A stretch of DNA of 64,000 bases from an uncultured Ruminococcus sp. (GTDB taxonomy: Bacteria; Bacillota; Clostridia; Oscillospirales; Ruminococcaceae). Positions 35,659 through 43,993 of this stretch are shown here, one piece after another (the first letter of the stretch is position 1; every line of letters starts with the position of its first letter). The stretch covers positions 1-64,000 of the forward strand of contig CADAEJ010000002.1 in assembly GCA_902786965.1 (NCBI GenBank), given 5' to 3'. A program made the translations under genes and the position numbers. Under the pieces are notes generated by a model. It did no database searches. It was not told the DNA's origin and saw nothing but the letters and a program-made list of their open reading frames with translations.

Positions 35659-36567
35659 CTATTCAAATAGTCCCGTGCTGAAATATCTGTCTCCGCGGTC
35701 GGGGAAAACAACAACGATGTTTCCGCGTTCAAGAGTTTTTGCAAGCTTTAAGGCTGCTGCCATTGCAGCGCCCGATGACGAGCCTGCGATGATGCCCTCC
35801 CTGCGCGCAAGCTCACGCACGGTTGAGAACGCCTCCTCGTCATTCACCTTGACGACCTTATCGACAAGACTGATATCCATGGTATCGGGTATAAAATCGT
35901 TTCCTATGCCTTCGATGTTGTAATCGAAATGCTCTCCGCCGCCGATGGTCGAGCCCTCGGGGTCTGCAAGCACGCCCTGAACGCTCGGATCCTGCTGCTT
36001 GACGTACCTTACGATGCCCGTATAGGTGCCGCCGCTGCCTGCGCCTGCGACGATGTGTGTTACCCTGCCGCCGAGGTCGTCCCAGATCTCCTTGCCCGTA
36101 GTTTCAAAGTGGGCAAGAGGATTGGCAGGGTTTTTGAACTGCTCAAGCGAGATAGCGCCGGGTATCTGCCCGCGAAGCTCGTCTGCCTTTCTTACTGCGC
36201 CCAGCATTCCCTCTGCGCGCGGAGTGTTTATGACCTCTGCTCCGAGCGCACGAAGAAGCGCCTGCTTTTCTGCGGAGAACTTTGTGGGAACTGTGAAGAT
36301 GACCCTGTAGCCTTTACCAAGTGCTGCGAATGCTATTCCCAGTCCCGTATTGCCTGCGGTAGCCTCTATGATGGTACCGCCCTTTTTAAGTCTTCCCTCT
36401 TTTTCTGCGGCAGCTATCATATACTCGCCTATGCGGTCTTTAACGCTGCCCGAGGGGTTATACATTTCAAGTTTTGCAAAAATATGTACATCGGGGGAGC
36501 CCCCCATATTTACAAGCTCAACAAGCGGCGTATTGCCGATGAGCTGATGCATATTATCATACAGCAT
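35659..36567 (-). CDS. mccA: MccA-like O-acetylserine-dependent cystathionine beta-synthase / cysteine synthase (302 aa)
   Basis: PLP enzyme of the OASS family: PLP Lys in GSVKDRIGEY, EATAGNTGLG, phosphate loop GAGSGGTYTG and C-terminal FPDRGDRYFST. It differs from the CysK at 20027-20959 and resembles MccA (YrhA) of Bacillus, which condenses O-acetylserine with homocysteine. The gene order supports this: mccB lies directly upstream by 11 bp, as in Bacillus mccAB reverse transsulfuration. The plain cysteine-synthase alternative is not excluded. It lies 10 bp before the first NifX-like gene, making it part of the nitrogenase-like operon. Confidence 0.8.
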   Translation of the reverse strand: MLYDNMHQLIGNTPLVELVNMGGSPDVHIFAKLEMYNPSGSVKDRIGEYMIAAAEKEGRLKKGGTIIEATAGNTGLGIAFAALGKGYRVIFTVPTKFSAEKQALLRALGAEVINTPRAEGMLGAVRKADELRGQIPGAISLEQFKNPANPLAHFETTGKEIWDDLGGRVTHIVAGAGSGGTYTGIVRYVKQQDPSVQGVLADPEGSTIGGGEHFDYNIEGIGNDFIPDTMDISLVDKVVKVNDEEAFSTVRELARREGIIAGSSSGAAMAAALKLAKTLERGNIVVVFPDRGDRYFSTGLFE

Positions 36568-36578
36568 AGTTTATTACC

Positions 36579-37733
36579 TCACTCTTTTGACCTTTCGATC
36601 GCCTGTTCAAGATCGGAGAGGATATCGTTTATATCCTCGATACCGATGGAAAGTCTTATCAGCCCATCGGTGATGCCGACCTTTTTGCGTATATCCTCGG
36701 GAATAGATGCGTGCGTCATTGTAGAAGGGTGACATACAAGTGATTCCACTCCGCCAAGGCTTTCTGCAAGCGTCACAAGCTGAAGGCTCTCAAAGAATTT
36801 TTCGATATCATAGCCGTCTTTAAGCTCAAAGGAGATCATCACGCCGCCGTTTTTAGCCTGCGACTTGTTCGTTTCATAGCCCTTGTCGCTCTCAAGACCC
36901 GGGTAATGAACGCTCTTGACCGCGCTGTGTTCGCTTAAAAACCTTGCAGCCGCAAGCGCGTTTGAAACGTGTCTGTCAAGCCGAACGGCAAGAGTTTTGA
37001 TGCCTCTGATAAGCAGAAAGCTGTCAAACGGCGGGAGAACTCCGCCGGTGGAATTCTGCACAAAGGCGATCTTTTCGGCAAGCTCCTTTGTTCTGGCGAT
37101 CGCAAGACCCGCGACAACATCGCTGTGTCCGCCAAGATACTTTGTCGCGCTGTGGACAACGATATCTGCACCAAGCTCAATAGGTCTTTGCAGGTAAGGT
37201 GTCATAAAGGTGTTATCGACTATGACGAGCAGTCCGTGACGGTGTGCGATATCTGCAATCTTTCTTATATCCGTGACGGTCATAAGCGGATTTGCAGGGC
37301 TTTCAAGAAGCACCGCCTTTACATCGGGTGCGATGTCCTTTTCAAAAGCCTCGGGGTCTTCGGTATCTGAAATGGTGTAGGTTATATTAAAATGGTCAAA
37401 GACGTTGTTCAGCAGCCTGAACGTTCCGCCGTAAACGTTTGAGGAGATAAGCACCCTGTCGCCTGCATGGAGAAGGCTGAGCACCGCTGTTTCAGCGGCA
37501 AGACCGCTTGCAAAGGCAAAGCCTGCATATCCGCCCTCAAGCTCGGCGATAAGCTTTTCAAGTGCCTCGCGGGTAGGATTTCCCGTTCTTGAATACTCGT
37601 AGCCTCTCATCCTGCCAAGACCGTCCTGCTTGAAAGTCGAGGTCTGGTAGATGGGGACATTGACTGCGCCTGTGCGCTCATCTATCGAAATACCACCGTG
37701 AATAAGCGCTGTATCAATACTTTTGTAGGTCAT
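36579..37733 (-). CDS. mccB: Cystathionine gamma-lyase/beta-lyase, MccB-like (384 aa)
   Basis: PLP enzyme of the Cys/Met-metabolism family. It begins ALIHGG, has YSRTGNPTREALEK, DNTFMTPYLQRP and the PLP Lys in HSATKYLGGHSD. Length (384) fits MccB/MetC rather than the longer MetY. MccB cuts cystathionine (giving cysteine) and, in some species, homocysteine (giving sulfide). It is first in the operon that continues through mccA and the nitrogenase-like genes. ATG 37733 follows AAAGGAAAG; an ATG 24 bp upstream has weaker spacing. Its promoter carries two different regulatory motifs. Confidence 0.85.
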   Translation of the reverse strand: MTYKSIDTALIHGGISIDERTGAVNVPIYQTSTFKQDGLGRMRGYEYSRTGNPTREALEKLIAELEGGYAGFAFASGLAAETAVLSLLHAGDRVLISSNVYGGTFRLLNNVFDHFNITYTISDTEDPEAFEKDIAPDVKAVLLESPANPLMTVTDIRKIADIAHRHGLLVIVDNTFMTPYLQRPIELGADIVVHSATKYLGGHSDVVAGLAIARTKELAEKIAFVQNSTGGVLPPFDSFLLIRGIKTLAVRLDRHVSNALAAARFLSEHSAVKSVHYPGLESDKGYETNKSQAKNGGVMISFELKDGYDIEKFFESLQLVTLAESLGGVESLVCHPSTMTHASIPEDIRKKVGITDGLIRLSIGIEDINDILSDLEQAIERSKE

Positions 37734-37763
37734 AACTGTCTTTCCTTTCATTTTCATAGTTTA

Positions 37764-37814
37764 CCTATCTGTTTGGTATGGTTTTATTGTAAATGAAAAC
37801 TTCGGATAAGTCAA
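37764..37814 (-). promoter_or_regulatory. Promoter of the mccB-mccA-nitrogenase-like operon with Rrf2-type box
   Basis: TTGACT (37809-37814), 17-bp spacer, TACAAT (37786-37791) on the minus strand. A CCTA-N9-TATG box (37764-37780) covers the transcription start. It matches the degenerate box at the metY1 start nearly base for base (CCTAT...TTGGTATGG). Confidence 0.78.
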
Positions 37815-37823
37815 CCGCAATAT

Positions 37824-38029
37824 GTGATAACGTTATCACGCCGGGCAGTCTGCCGCTTGCGCATAGGCGTTATAGGCGGTGATTATCCGAAGAAAAGGTA
37901 ACACAAATGTTAAATCAGCATTAAAGAGCTTTGCTTTGTGATAACGTTATCACTCTTGTTACAGAGCTTTTCGCAAATTTGCATAAGCTTTGAGCGCCGA
38001 TTTGTCGGCATATGTGAGAACGTTATCAC
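37824..38029. promoter_or_regulatory. Three GTGATAACGTTATCAC operators between mccB and the LacI-type gene
   Basis: Perfect 16-bp palindromes at 37824-37839 and 37938-37953, and a one-mismatch copy (GTGAGAACGTTATCAC) at 38014-38029. The first sits 9 bp upstream of the mccB -35 box. The even-length form with AACGTT at its centre is typical of LacI-family operators. Together with the promoter this accounts for the gene-free stretch 37734-38047. Confidence 0.8.
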
Positions 38030-38047
38030 GGGTTTCGCAATCTGCGG

Positions 38048-39127
38048 TCAGATGTAATACTCGGGCTCTGAGATCTCGCTGTAATTACGGCAGCTTTCGC
38101 GTATCATCAGCGTACCTTCAAGCTCGATGCGCGAAACGATCTTGTGACCGCCCTTTATCCTGTCAAGCAGCAGCATAAGCGCAAAGCGCACCATATCAGC
38201 CTTGGGGAGTGATATCGTTGTCAGCATAGGCTTGGTGTACTGTGCCGCATCTATATCGTCACTTGATATGACAGACGGAAGATACTGCTTCTGCCTGCGC
38301 TTACCAAAGGCGTTGATGAAACCTATGGCGAGGATATCATTTGCGCAGTAGACTGCCGTTGGCGGCACTGCGAGCGATCTGAAATAGTCGTATGCGATAA
38401 GCCCGTTATGCTCGTTGGGCGAGGTATCAAACACATAGTCGATATCGGGCGCAAGGTGCATATCAGCAAGCGCCGCCTGAAAGCCCGCAAAGCGCGACTC
38501 GTTATGGCAGTCGCCCACATACGCGATCTTGGTATGCCCAAGCCTCGCAAGGTAAGCCACAGCCTCGCGCGCGATCCTTTTGCCGTCGCAAAGCACCTCG
38601 TCAACCTCGTAATTGGTGGTGTTGCGGTTTATTGATACGATATTTTTCTCCCTTGTTTTAAGCACGCGCAGCGCCCGCCTTGTGACCTTGCCTATGATGA
38701 TAAGTCCGTCATGCCTTTGTGAGTTTTCGTCATAAAGCGAGTCTACAAGTGCGGTCAATGTTTCCGACCTGCTCGCCTTTTCATCTGAAAACTCTGCATT
38801 ATGCCAGACGTTTGCGATTATGCATCCGCTGTTTCGCAGCTCCTTTTCAAGCTGCATAAGCAGCTCATCATAGAACGGGTCGGCGGTCTCGCTGGAGAAC
38901 CTTGTGAGCAATATGTTCACAGAGTATATCTTATCGCCCATACTTCCGCCCGATTTGAGATTTCTCGCATTTGCGTTGGGTATATAGTTTATCTCGCGCG
39001 CTGCCTCAAGCACCTTTTTGCGCACCTGCTCGTTTGAGCATCTGTGCTTGGGATCGTTGAGTATCCTGCCGACAGTTGACACGGAAACTCCTGTCATCTG
39101 CGCTATTTCTTTCAGTGACACCGACAC
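38048..39127 (-). CDS. LacI/GalR-family transcriptional regulator (359 aa)
   Basis: N-terminal LacI helix-turn-helix (SLKEIAQMTGVSVSTVGRILN, seen as SLKEIAQMTGVS and TVGRILND) and a periplasmic-binding-protein-like effector domain with GHTKIAYVGD, FRSLAVPPTAVYCANDILAIG and the end LEGTLMIRESC. It most resembles sugar-responsive regulators, so its effector is uncertain. It is read toward mccB and ends 19 bp from the nearest palindrome. It is a strong candidate to bind the AACGTT-centred sites. RBS AAGGAG, own promoter upstream. Confidence 0.9.
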   Translation of the reverse strand: MSVSLKEIAQMTGVSVSTVGRILNDPKHRCSNEQVRKKVLEAAREINYIPNANARNLKSGGSMGDKIYSVNILLTRFSSETADPFYDELLMQLEKELRNSGCIIANVWHNAEFSDEKASRSETLTALVDSLYDENSQRHDGLIIIGKVTRRALRVLKTREKNIVSINRNTTNYEVDEVLCDGKRIAREAVAYLARLGHTKIAYVGDCHNESRFAGFQAALADMHLAPDIDYVFDTSPNEHNGLIAYDYFRSLAVPPTAVYCANDILAIGFINAFGKRRQKQYLPSVISSDDIDAAQYTKPMLTTISLPKADMVRFALMLLLDRIKGGHKIVSRIELEGTLMIRESCRNYSEISEPEYYI

Positions 39128-39166
39128 CCGCTCCTTTCAACATAGTTTTCATATCAAATTACTATG

Positions 39167-39195
39167 ATATTAGCACATCAGTATCACTATGTCAA
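39167..39195 (-). promoter_or_regulatory. Promoter of the LacI-type gene
   Basis: TTGACA (39190-39195), 17-bp spacer, TAATAT (39167-39172) on the minus strand. No GTGATAACGTTATCAC copy is near it. Confidence 0.75.
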
Positions 39196-39213
39196 TACTG
39201 TAATTGTTAATTT

Positions 39214-39705
39214 TTATCCCAGCAGCAGTCGCATCTGGTACCACTGCACACCGCCGATGACCGAGCCGCTGCTTATACCCTCGTTTACAAAGCCGAACTT
39301 TTCGTAGTAGGTGATAAGCTGCTGCTTGCAGGTCAGCACGACGCCCTTTCTCCCCTGAAGTCCTGCCTGCCTGATAAACTCCTTGAGGAGCCTTTGTGCA
39401 AAACCCCTTTGTCTGTACTCAGGCAGGGTGCATAAGCCGAAGACCATCTGCCACGCGCCGTTTTCATCGTGCATATAAGCGCTGCGGTACATTTCATCGG
39501 TAAGGTCGCGGCGGTCGGTGGTAAAGCCGTTTATGAACGCTGCCGCATTTGAGTATTCATCACACATTATCATAAAATGATCGGGAAAGGTACGCAGGCG
39601 ATCTCTGAAAACCTCTCTGCCTGCTGCCTGTCCCTGCGGAAAGCATATGCTTTCTATCTGCGCGATCTGATCCAGATCGCTTTGCGCTGCTTTTCTAATG
39701 AACAT
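39214..39705 (-). CDS. GNAT-family N-acetyltransferase (163 aa)
   Basis: Acetyl-CoA-dependent transferase. It begins IRKAAQSDLDQI, the usual GNAT entry, and has the acetyl-CoA loop LPEYRQRGFAQRLL (Q/RxxGxA type) and the ending YYEKFGFVNEGIS. ATG 39705 follows AAGGGG, 2 bp after the ABC ATPase stop, so it is the last gene of that cassette. Its substrate is unknown. Confidence 0.85.
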   Translation of the reverse strand: MFIRKAAQSDLDQIAQIESICFPQGQAAGREVFRDRLRTFPDHFMIMCDEYSNAAAFINGFTTDRRDLTDEMYRSAYMHDENGAWQMVFGLCTLPEYRQRGFAQRLLKEFIRQAGLQGRKGVVLTCKQQLITYYEKFGFVNEGISSGSVIGGVQWYQMRLLLG

Positions 39706-39707
39706 AT

Positions 39708-40385
39708 TTACCCCTTTTCTCTCACAAGACTTGAATTTTGCATACAAAGCACAACATCTGCATCACTGCGGGCGAACAGCTCGTGAGTGACGATAACTAC
39801 TGCCGCACCTGCCTGCGCCGATGCGTGAAGCGTTTGCACGACAAGCTTTGCGCATTCATCGTCAAGATCGTTTGTCGGCTCGTCGGCAAAGATTACAGAT
39901 GGCGAATTGACAAGCGCGCGTGCAAGCGAAAGCCTGCGCAGCTCTCCGCCCGAAAGCACGTTTGCGCGCACATCGGCAAGCTCGGTAAGTCCGAGAAGAT
40001 CGATCAGTTCATCCGCCCTTGCGCTGTCAACGGGCTTTTCGCTGACCGCCGAGGGCAGAAGGATATTCTCTCTGACAGTCAATGTGCCGACTGCGCTGTG
40101 CATCTGCGGGATATACCCGACGCTTAAACACCGCAGGGCTGAAAGCTCGCGGTCGGAAAGAGAGTATATATCCCTGCCGTCATAGCTGACGCTGCCGCTG
40201 CTTGGAGAAAGTATGCCTGCAAGGATATTCATAAGCGTGCTTTTTCCGCTGCCCGAGCGCCCGTATATCACATAGACCTTTCCGCCCTCGATAGAAAGGT
40301 CGGTATCCGAAAGCACCTGCACGAAGCCCTTGCCGCCCTTGCCGCGTTTATAGCTTTTGCTGATGCCTTTTGCTGTGATGATCAT
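39708..40385 (-). CDS. ABC transporter ATPase, MacB/LolD type (225 aa)
   Basis: Energises the adjacent FtsX-like permease. Walker A GRSGSGKST, Q-loop IPQMHS, signature LSGGELRRLSLARAL, Walker B VIFADEPTNDLD, H-loop VTHE. The start codon follows the permease stop directly (TAAATG), showing translational coupling. Such pairs export lipids or peptides or act in stress response, not import. Confidence 0.9.
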   Translation of the reverse strand: MIITAKGISKSYKRGKGGKGFVQVLSDTDLSIEGGKVYVIYGRSGSGKSTLMNILAGILSPSSGSVSYDGRDIYSLSDRELSALRCLSVGYIPQMHSAVGTLTVRENILLPSAVSEKPVDSARADELIDLLGLTELADVRANVLSGGELRRLSLARALVNSPSVIFADEPTNDLDDECAKLVVQTLHASAQAGAAVVIVTHELFARSDADVVLCMQNSSLVREKG

Positions 40386-41591
40386 TTAGCTGTCACCCTC
40401 TCTGAGTATTCTGCCCGTGTCGATGCGGCTGAGCCTGTACGCCGAGTACGCAGATGCAAGCGGACCTGTCACGCACACCGCTGAAAATGCGATAAGCGCA
40501 TACCCTGTCACAGAAAGAATACCGGGCGAAAGCATCGGAAGATCTGCTTTTTTCTCGATAAGCGCGCCGAACGGGAATACTGCCGCAGATGCAGCTGCTA
40601 TCCCTGCAAGCGCACCGATAACGCAGATCACAAAAGCCTCGCCAAGCACCTGCCGAGCAAGTCTTGCGCGTGAAAATCCTATAACGCGCAGCAGTGCAAA
40701 CTCGCCCTTGCGTTCATTTGCAAGCGCTGTGAAAACAACGAGCATTATCACCGCCGAAAGTATGCACACCGCCGCGATAAGTATGGTTATACCTGCCGAA
40801 AGCACAGACAGCTTATCCGCTGTGCCTGTTATCATTGACCTTGTACGCACCGCCTGCACGCCGTCTATGTCAAGATTTATCTTCGCCGTGACCTCGTCGA
40901 TATCATAGCCCTCGCGCACTTTTATATAGACCGAGGAGATAACGTCATCGGGACTTTGCTTTGAAAGCACCGAGATACCCTTTGACTGCGCGGCTCTGAT
41001 AAGTCCCTTGACGGTATCGCTGCTTGCATAGACCGCCGTATCAACACCTGTGCCTGTTGACTCAAGCTTGCCGACCGCCTTGCACTCAACGCCGTAAAGC
41101 TTGAATATCTGACCGACCTTTGTGGTGAGCTTTGAGCCGACTATTATCTCGTTTTGCCCCAGTCTTTTGCTGTAAGAGTTTTGCAGCCACGGCTTGACGG
41201 AGATATCCGTATCCTCGTCAAAGCCGATTATCTGCACCTTTGCGCTGCAGCACTCGGAGCTTGCCGATACAAGAAAATACTGCGATGACTGCTTTTCTAC
41301 TCCGTCGATCTTATCAAGTTCATCGCTGACCGACTTATCCATATAAAAGTATCCGACAGTTCCCTGAAGCAGCATTTCTTCAAGCTTTGTCTTTTCGCCG
41401 GCGCTTTTGGGTACCACGATGATGTCCGCGCCCAGACGCTTTTCAAGACTGCTTATGCCGTTATCAAGGCTTGCCCACACAACTGCGCCGCCGTACACCG
41501 CGCCTGACATTATCGCGCAGATGAACAGCAGCGCAAGGCTGCGCAGAGGTCTGCCTGTTATACTTTTTAAGAGCAGCTTTTTGATGCTCAT
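40386..41591 (-). CDS. ABC transporter permease, FtsX/MacB-like (401 aa)
   Basis: Membrane subunit: one helix near residues 16-38, a large extracytoplasmic MacB-type domain (about 40-270), then three helices in the last 130 residues (FtsX domain). ATG 41591 follows GAAGAG; upstream in-frame ATGs lie inside the DUF4418 gene. It overlaps that gene by 4 bp (ATGA). Confidence 0.88.
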   Translation of the reverse strand: MSIKKLLLKSITGRPLRSLALLFICAIMSGAVYGGAVVWASLDNGISSLEKRLGADIIVVPKSAGEKTKLEEMLLQGTVGYFYMDKSVSDELDKIDGVEKQSSQYFLVSASSECCSAKVQIIGFDEDTDISVKPWLQNSYSKRLGQNEIIVGSKLTTKVGQIFKLYGVECKAVGKLESTGTGVDTAVYASSDTVKGLIRAAQSKGISVLSKQSPDDVISSVYIKVREGYDIDEVTAKINLDIDGVQAVRTRSMITGTADKLSVLSAGITILIAAVCILSAVIMLVVFTALANERKGEFALLRVIGFSRARLARQVLGEAFVICVIGALAGIAAASAAVFPFGALIEKKADLPMLSPGILSVTGYALIAFSAVCVTGPLASAYSAYRLSRIDTGRILREGDS

Positions 41592-41998
41592 TGTGATCTC
41601 TTCTTCCCGATAAGTACAAAGCCTGCGATGACATCTGCAAGCGACAAAACTGCGAGCAGCACCGATATTACGATGACCGCGGGCTTGAAGGCCGTGTGGC
41701 ACGCCATATCCTTCATCATGCAAAGGTTTATCGCAGTACCCGGGATGAACGCTGCGGCAGCTGACAGGGCAAAAATGCCTATCGAAAGACCTGTTCTGAT
41801 GTTATCATCGCGCAGAACTATGCGCGCAAGTGCAAGCACGGTCAGCACTATGCCGACAAGCACGACTGCATTCTGTGCCCAATGGCAAGCCATGAACTTT
41901 CCGTCCATACCGCCGCACGCTTTAAAAAATGTAAATGCTCCTATCGTCAGCACAAGGGCTGCGACGCCCTGTGCAAGACCTAATATCGTTCTTTTCAT
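41588..41998 (-). CDS. DUF4418-family membrane protein (136 aa)
   Basis: Four-helix membrane protein with Cys residues in or near helix ends (FFKACGG, FMACHW, NLCMMKDMACH), the typical DUF4418 pattern with repeated MxxMACH-type motifs that could bind a metal. It leads a translationally coupled cassette with an FtsX-type permease and its ATPase. The function of the family is unknown. RBS AAAGGAAAG. Confidence 0.8.
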   Translation of the reverse strand: MKRTILGLAQGVAALVLTIGAFTFFKACGGMDGKFMACHWAQNAVVLVGIVLTVLALARIVLRDDNIRTGLSIGIFALSAAAAFIPGTAINLCMMKDMACHTAFKPAVIVISVLLAVLSLADVIAGFVLIGKKRSQ

Positions 41999-42023
41999 AT
42001 TCTTTCTTCACTTTCCTTTTTGC

Positions 42024-42075
42024 AGGCAATACCGCAGACCGTTGTGAGTCAGCAGGCGGCTGTGCGGTGATGCCT
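42024..42075 (-). other. Long imperfect hairpin at the end of the SsuB-like gene
   Basis: AGGCA-TC-ACCGCA pairs with TGCGGT-AT-TGCCT across a 22-nt loop region and begins at the SsuB-like stop codon. There is no T-run, so it is not a clear terminator. It may dampen read-through from the importer genes into the DUF4418 cassette. Confidence 0.45.
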
Positions 42076-42853
42076 ATATAATATATTCGGGCTGCGGCTG
42101 TGCCTGCGCAAGCTCGAAAAATTCAAGTATAGATTTTCGCAGGGCAAGAAACTCCCCGCCGCCCCTGTGACGAGGTCTTGGCAGGTCAACGTTTACGATG
42201 CTGCTTATCTTGCCCGGGCGCGGTGTCATTATCACGATGCGGTCGCTGAGGTATATCGCCTCGTCGATGTCGTGTGTGACAAGTATCATAGTCGTGCCCT
42301 TTTGCTTCCACAGCTCGAGGAGCTTATCCTGAAGGTCTGCCCTTGTGAAAGAGTCAAGCGCGCCCATCGGCTCGTCAAGCAACAGGGCTTTGGGCTCGTT
42401 TATCAGCGCCCTTGCTATTGCGACTCTTTGCGCCATGCCGCCCGATATCTGATGCGGGTAGGCGCTCTCGAAGCCGTCAAGCCCGACCAGCGAGATATAG
42501 TCGCTGACCTTTGACCTGTTACGCTTGAACACTCCCCTTGCCTTCAAGCCGTATGCGATGTTCTTTTCGACCGTCAGCCACGGGAAAAGCCCTCCCTGCT
42601 GAAAGACATATCCGCGCTCGGTCGAGACGTCCTTTATTGCGCGCTCGTCGATAGAAAGCTCGCCCGACTGCGGTTTATCAAGTCCTGCGATAAGGCGCAG
42701 GAGCGTTGTCTTTCCACAGCCCGAGGGACCGATTATCGAAATAAACTCCCCTGCCTTTATATCGAGGCTGACATCGGCAAGCGCGTTGACGGTATTGCCG
42801 TCGGTATCGGTGTAAACCCTGTTCACGCGCGATATGCTGATACTGCTGCTCAT
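42074..42853 (-). CDS. ABC importer ATPase, SsuB/TauB/NrtD-like (259 aa)
   Basis: ATPase of an importer for sulfonate-, taurine- or nitrate-type solutes. Walker A GPSGCGKTT, Q-loop VFQQGGLFPWLTV (the FPWxTV form is typical of this class), signature ISGGMAQRVAIARAL, Walker B LLLDEPMGALD, H-loop VTHD. ATG 42853 overlaps the permease stop (ATGA). An ATG 24 bp upstream lacks a ribosome site. Confidence 0.9.
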   Translation of the reverse strand: MSSSISISRVNRVYTDTDGNTVNALADVSLDIKAGEFISIIGPSGCGKTTLLRLIAGLDKPQSGELSIDERAIKDVSTERGYVFQQGGLFPWLTVEKNIAYGLKARGVFKRNRSKVSDYISLVGLDGFESAYPHQISGGMAQRVAIARALINEPKALLLDEPMGALDSFTRADLQDKLLELWKQKGTTMILVTHDIDEAIYLSDRIVIMTPRPGKISSIVNVDLPRPRHRGGGEFLALRKSILEFFELAQAQPQPEYII

Positions 42854-43932
42854 TTTTTCAACACTCCCTCCTGCCATCTTAACGTGCGCTTTTTGATGAT
42901 GCCGATAAAATGATTTATCAGCGAGAAAAGCACTGCCATCACCACGATAGCCGCAAGCACTTTATAGTATGCACTCCATACCTTTGACTGATTGATGTAG
43001 TAGCCAAGTCCGCCCGGCTGACCGAGCATCTCGCTCATTACAAGCGTTGTGAATGCCATCGCATTTGCAGAGCTTATGCCTGTGAAGATATCCGGCATAG
43101 CGTGGGGTATCGCAACGTGAGTGATAAGTCCTATCTGTCCGCTGCCGAGTATGCGCGCTGCCTCGTAGGTCTGCTTGGGCGTTGACTGTATGCCCTGCGC
43201 AGTGAGAAATGCTATCTGGAACCACGCACATATCACTATCAGAAATACCGCTGCGGTGAATGAATTCGGCAGCAGCGTGAGGGCAAATGGCATCCACGCG
43301 ACCGCAGGCACAACGCCCGTTATTTTAAGCACGGGATACACCCAGTAGTAGACCTTCGGGAACCAGCCGATAAGTATGCCTGTACCTACGCCAAGCAGCA
43401 CACCGCAGGAAAAGCCTGCCGCATAAAGCCGCAGCGAGTACAGTGTGTTTTGCACCACATAATCGCCGTCGGCAAGGTATGCCTCAATGACCTGCGCAGG
43501 ACCGGGGAAAAACGGCTGGGCAAACCATTGCAGCTTTGTGCCGCCGATATCCCACAGTGCAAGTGCGATGCCTATTGCAAAGCGGAAAGCCGCATTTTTG
43601 CAGTACAGCTTTCTTCTTGCCCTGTCAAAGAACGCACGCAGCCCTGCCGCGCCGTAGATAAGCATAAGCACGGCGATAACAAAAATATACGCATCGTTTA
43701 TCGTGAGGTCGATGTTAAGACCGAAAATGCCGAGCGTATAGGTCTTGAACTCAACGGCTGCCTTCTGGGGAAAGGCGATATTGACGATGATCGCGATGAT
43801 AAATCCCGACAGGGTGAGCAGCACCTTCAGGGCAAAGAAGCCATTGTGCTTATAGCCCCACCTGACTGACTTTTTTGTATTCCCGGCGGCTGTATCGGCT
43901 GCCTTCAGCGGCAGTGCAGCAGCATTATCCAT
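42850..43932 (-). CDS. ABC importer permease, SsuC/TauC-like (360 aa)
   Basis: Membrane subunit with seven or eight helices and the BPD_transp_1 EAA-type loop (YEAARILGSGQIGLITHVAIPHAMP). At 360 aa it is about 100 residues longer than SsuC/TauC. The extra N-terminal part carries two helices and a linker. RBS AGGAGAG. It follows the substrate-binding lipoprotein by 61 bp. Confidence 0.88.
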   Translation of the reverse strand: MDNAAALPLKAADTAAGNTKKSVRWGYKHNGFFALKVLLTLSGFIIAIIVNIAFPQKAAVEFKTYTLGIFGLNIDLTINDAYIFVIAVLMLIYGAAGLRAFFDRARRKLYCKNAAFRFAIGIALALWDIGGTKLQWFAQPFFPGPAQVIEAYLADGDYVVQNTLYSLRLYAAGFSCGVLLGVGTGILIGWFPKVYYWVYPVLKITGVVPAVAWMPFALTLLPNSFTAAVFLIVICAWFQIAFLTAQGIQSTPKQTYEAARILGSGQIGLITHVAIPHAMPDIFTGISSANAMAFTTLVMSEMLGQPGGLGYYINQSKVWSAYYKVLAAIVVMAVLFSLINHFIGIIKKRTLRWQEGVLKK

Positions 43933-43993
43933 AAGTATCTCTCCTGACCTTTGAACTCAAAGGGCGGCTTTTTTTCACCGCCCGAATGATGTT

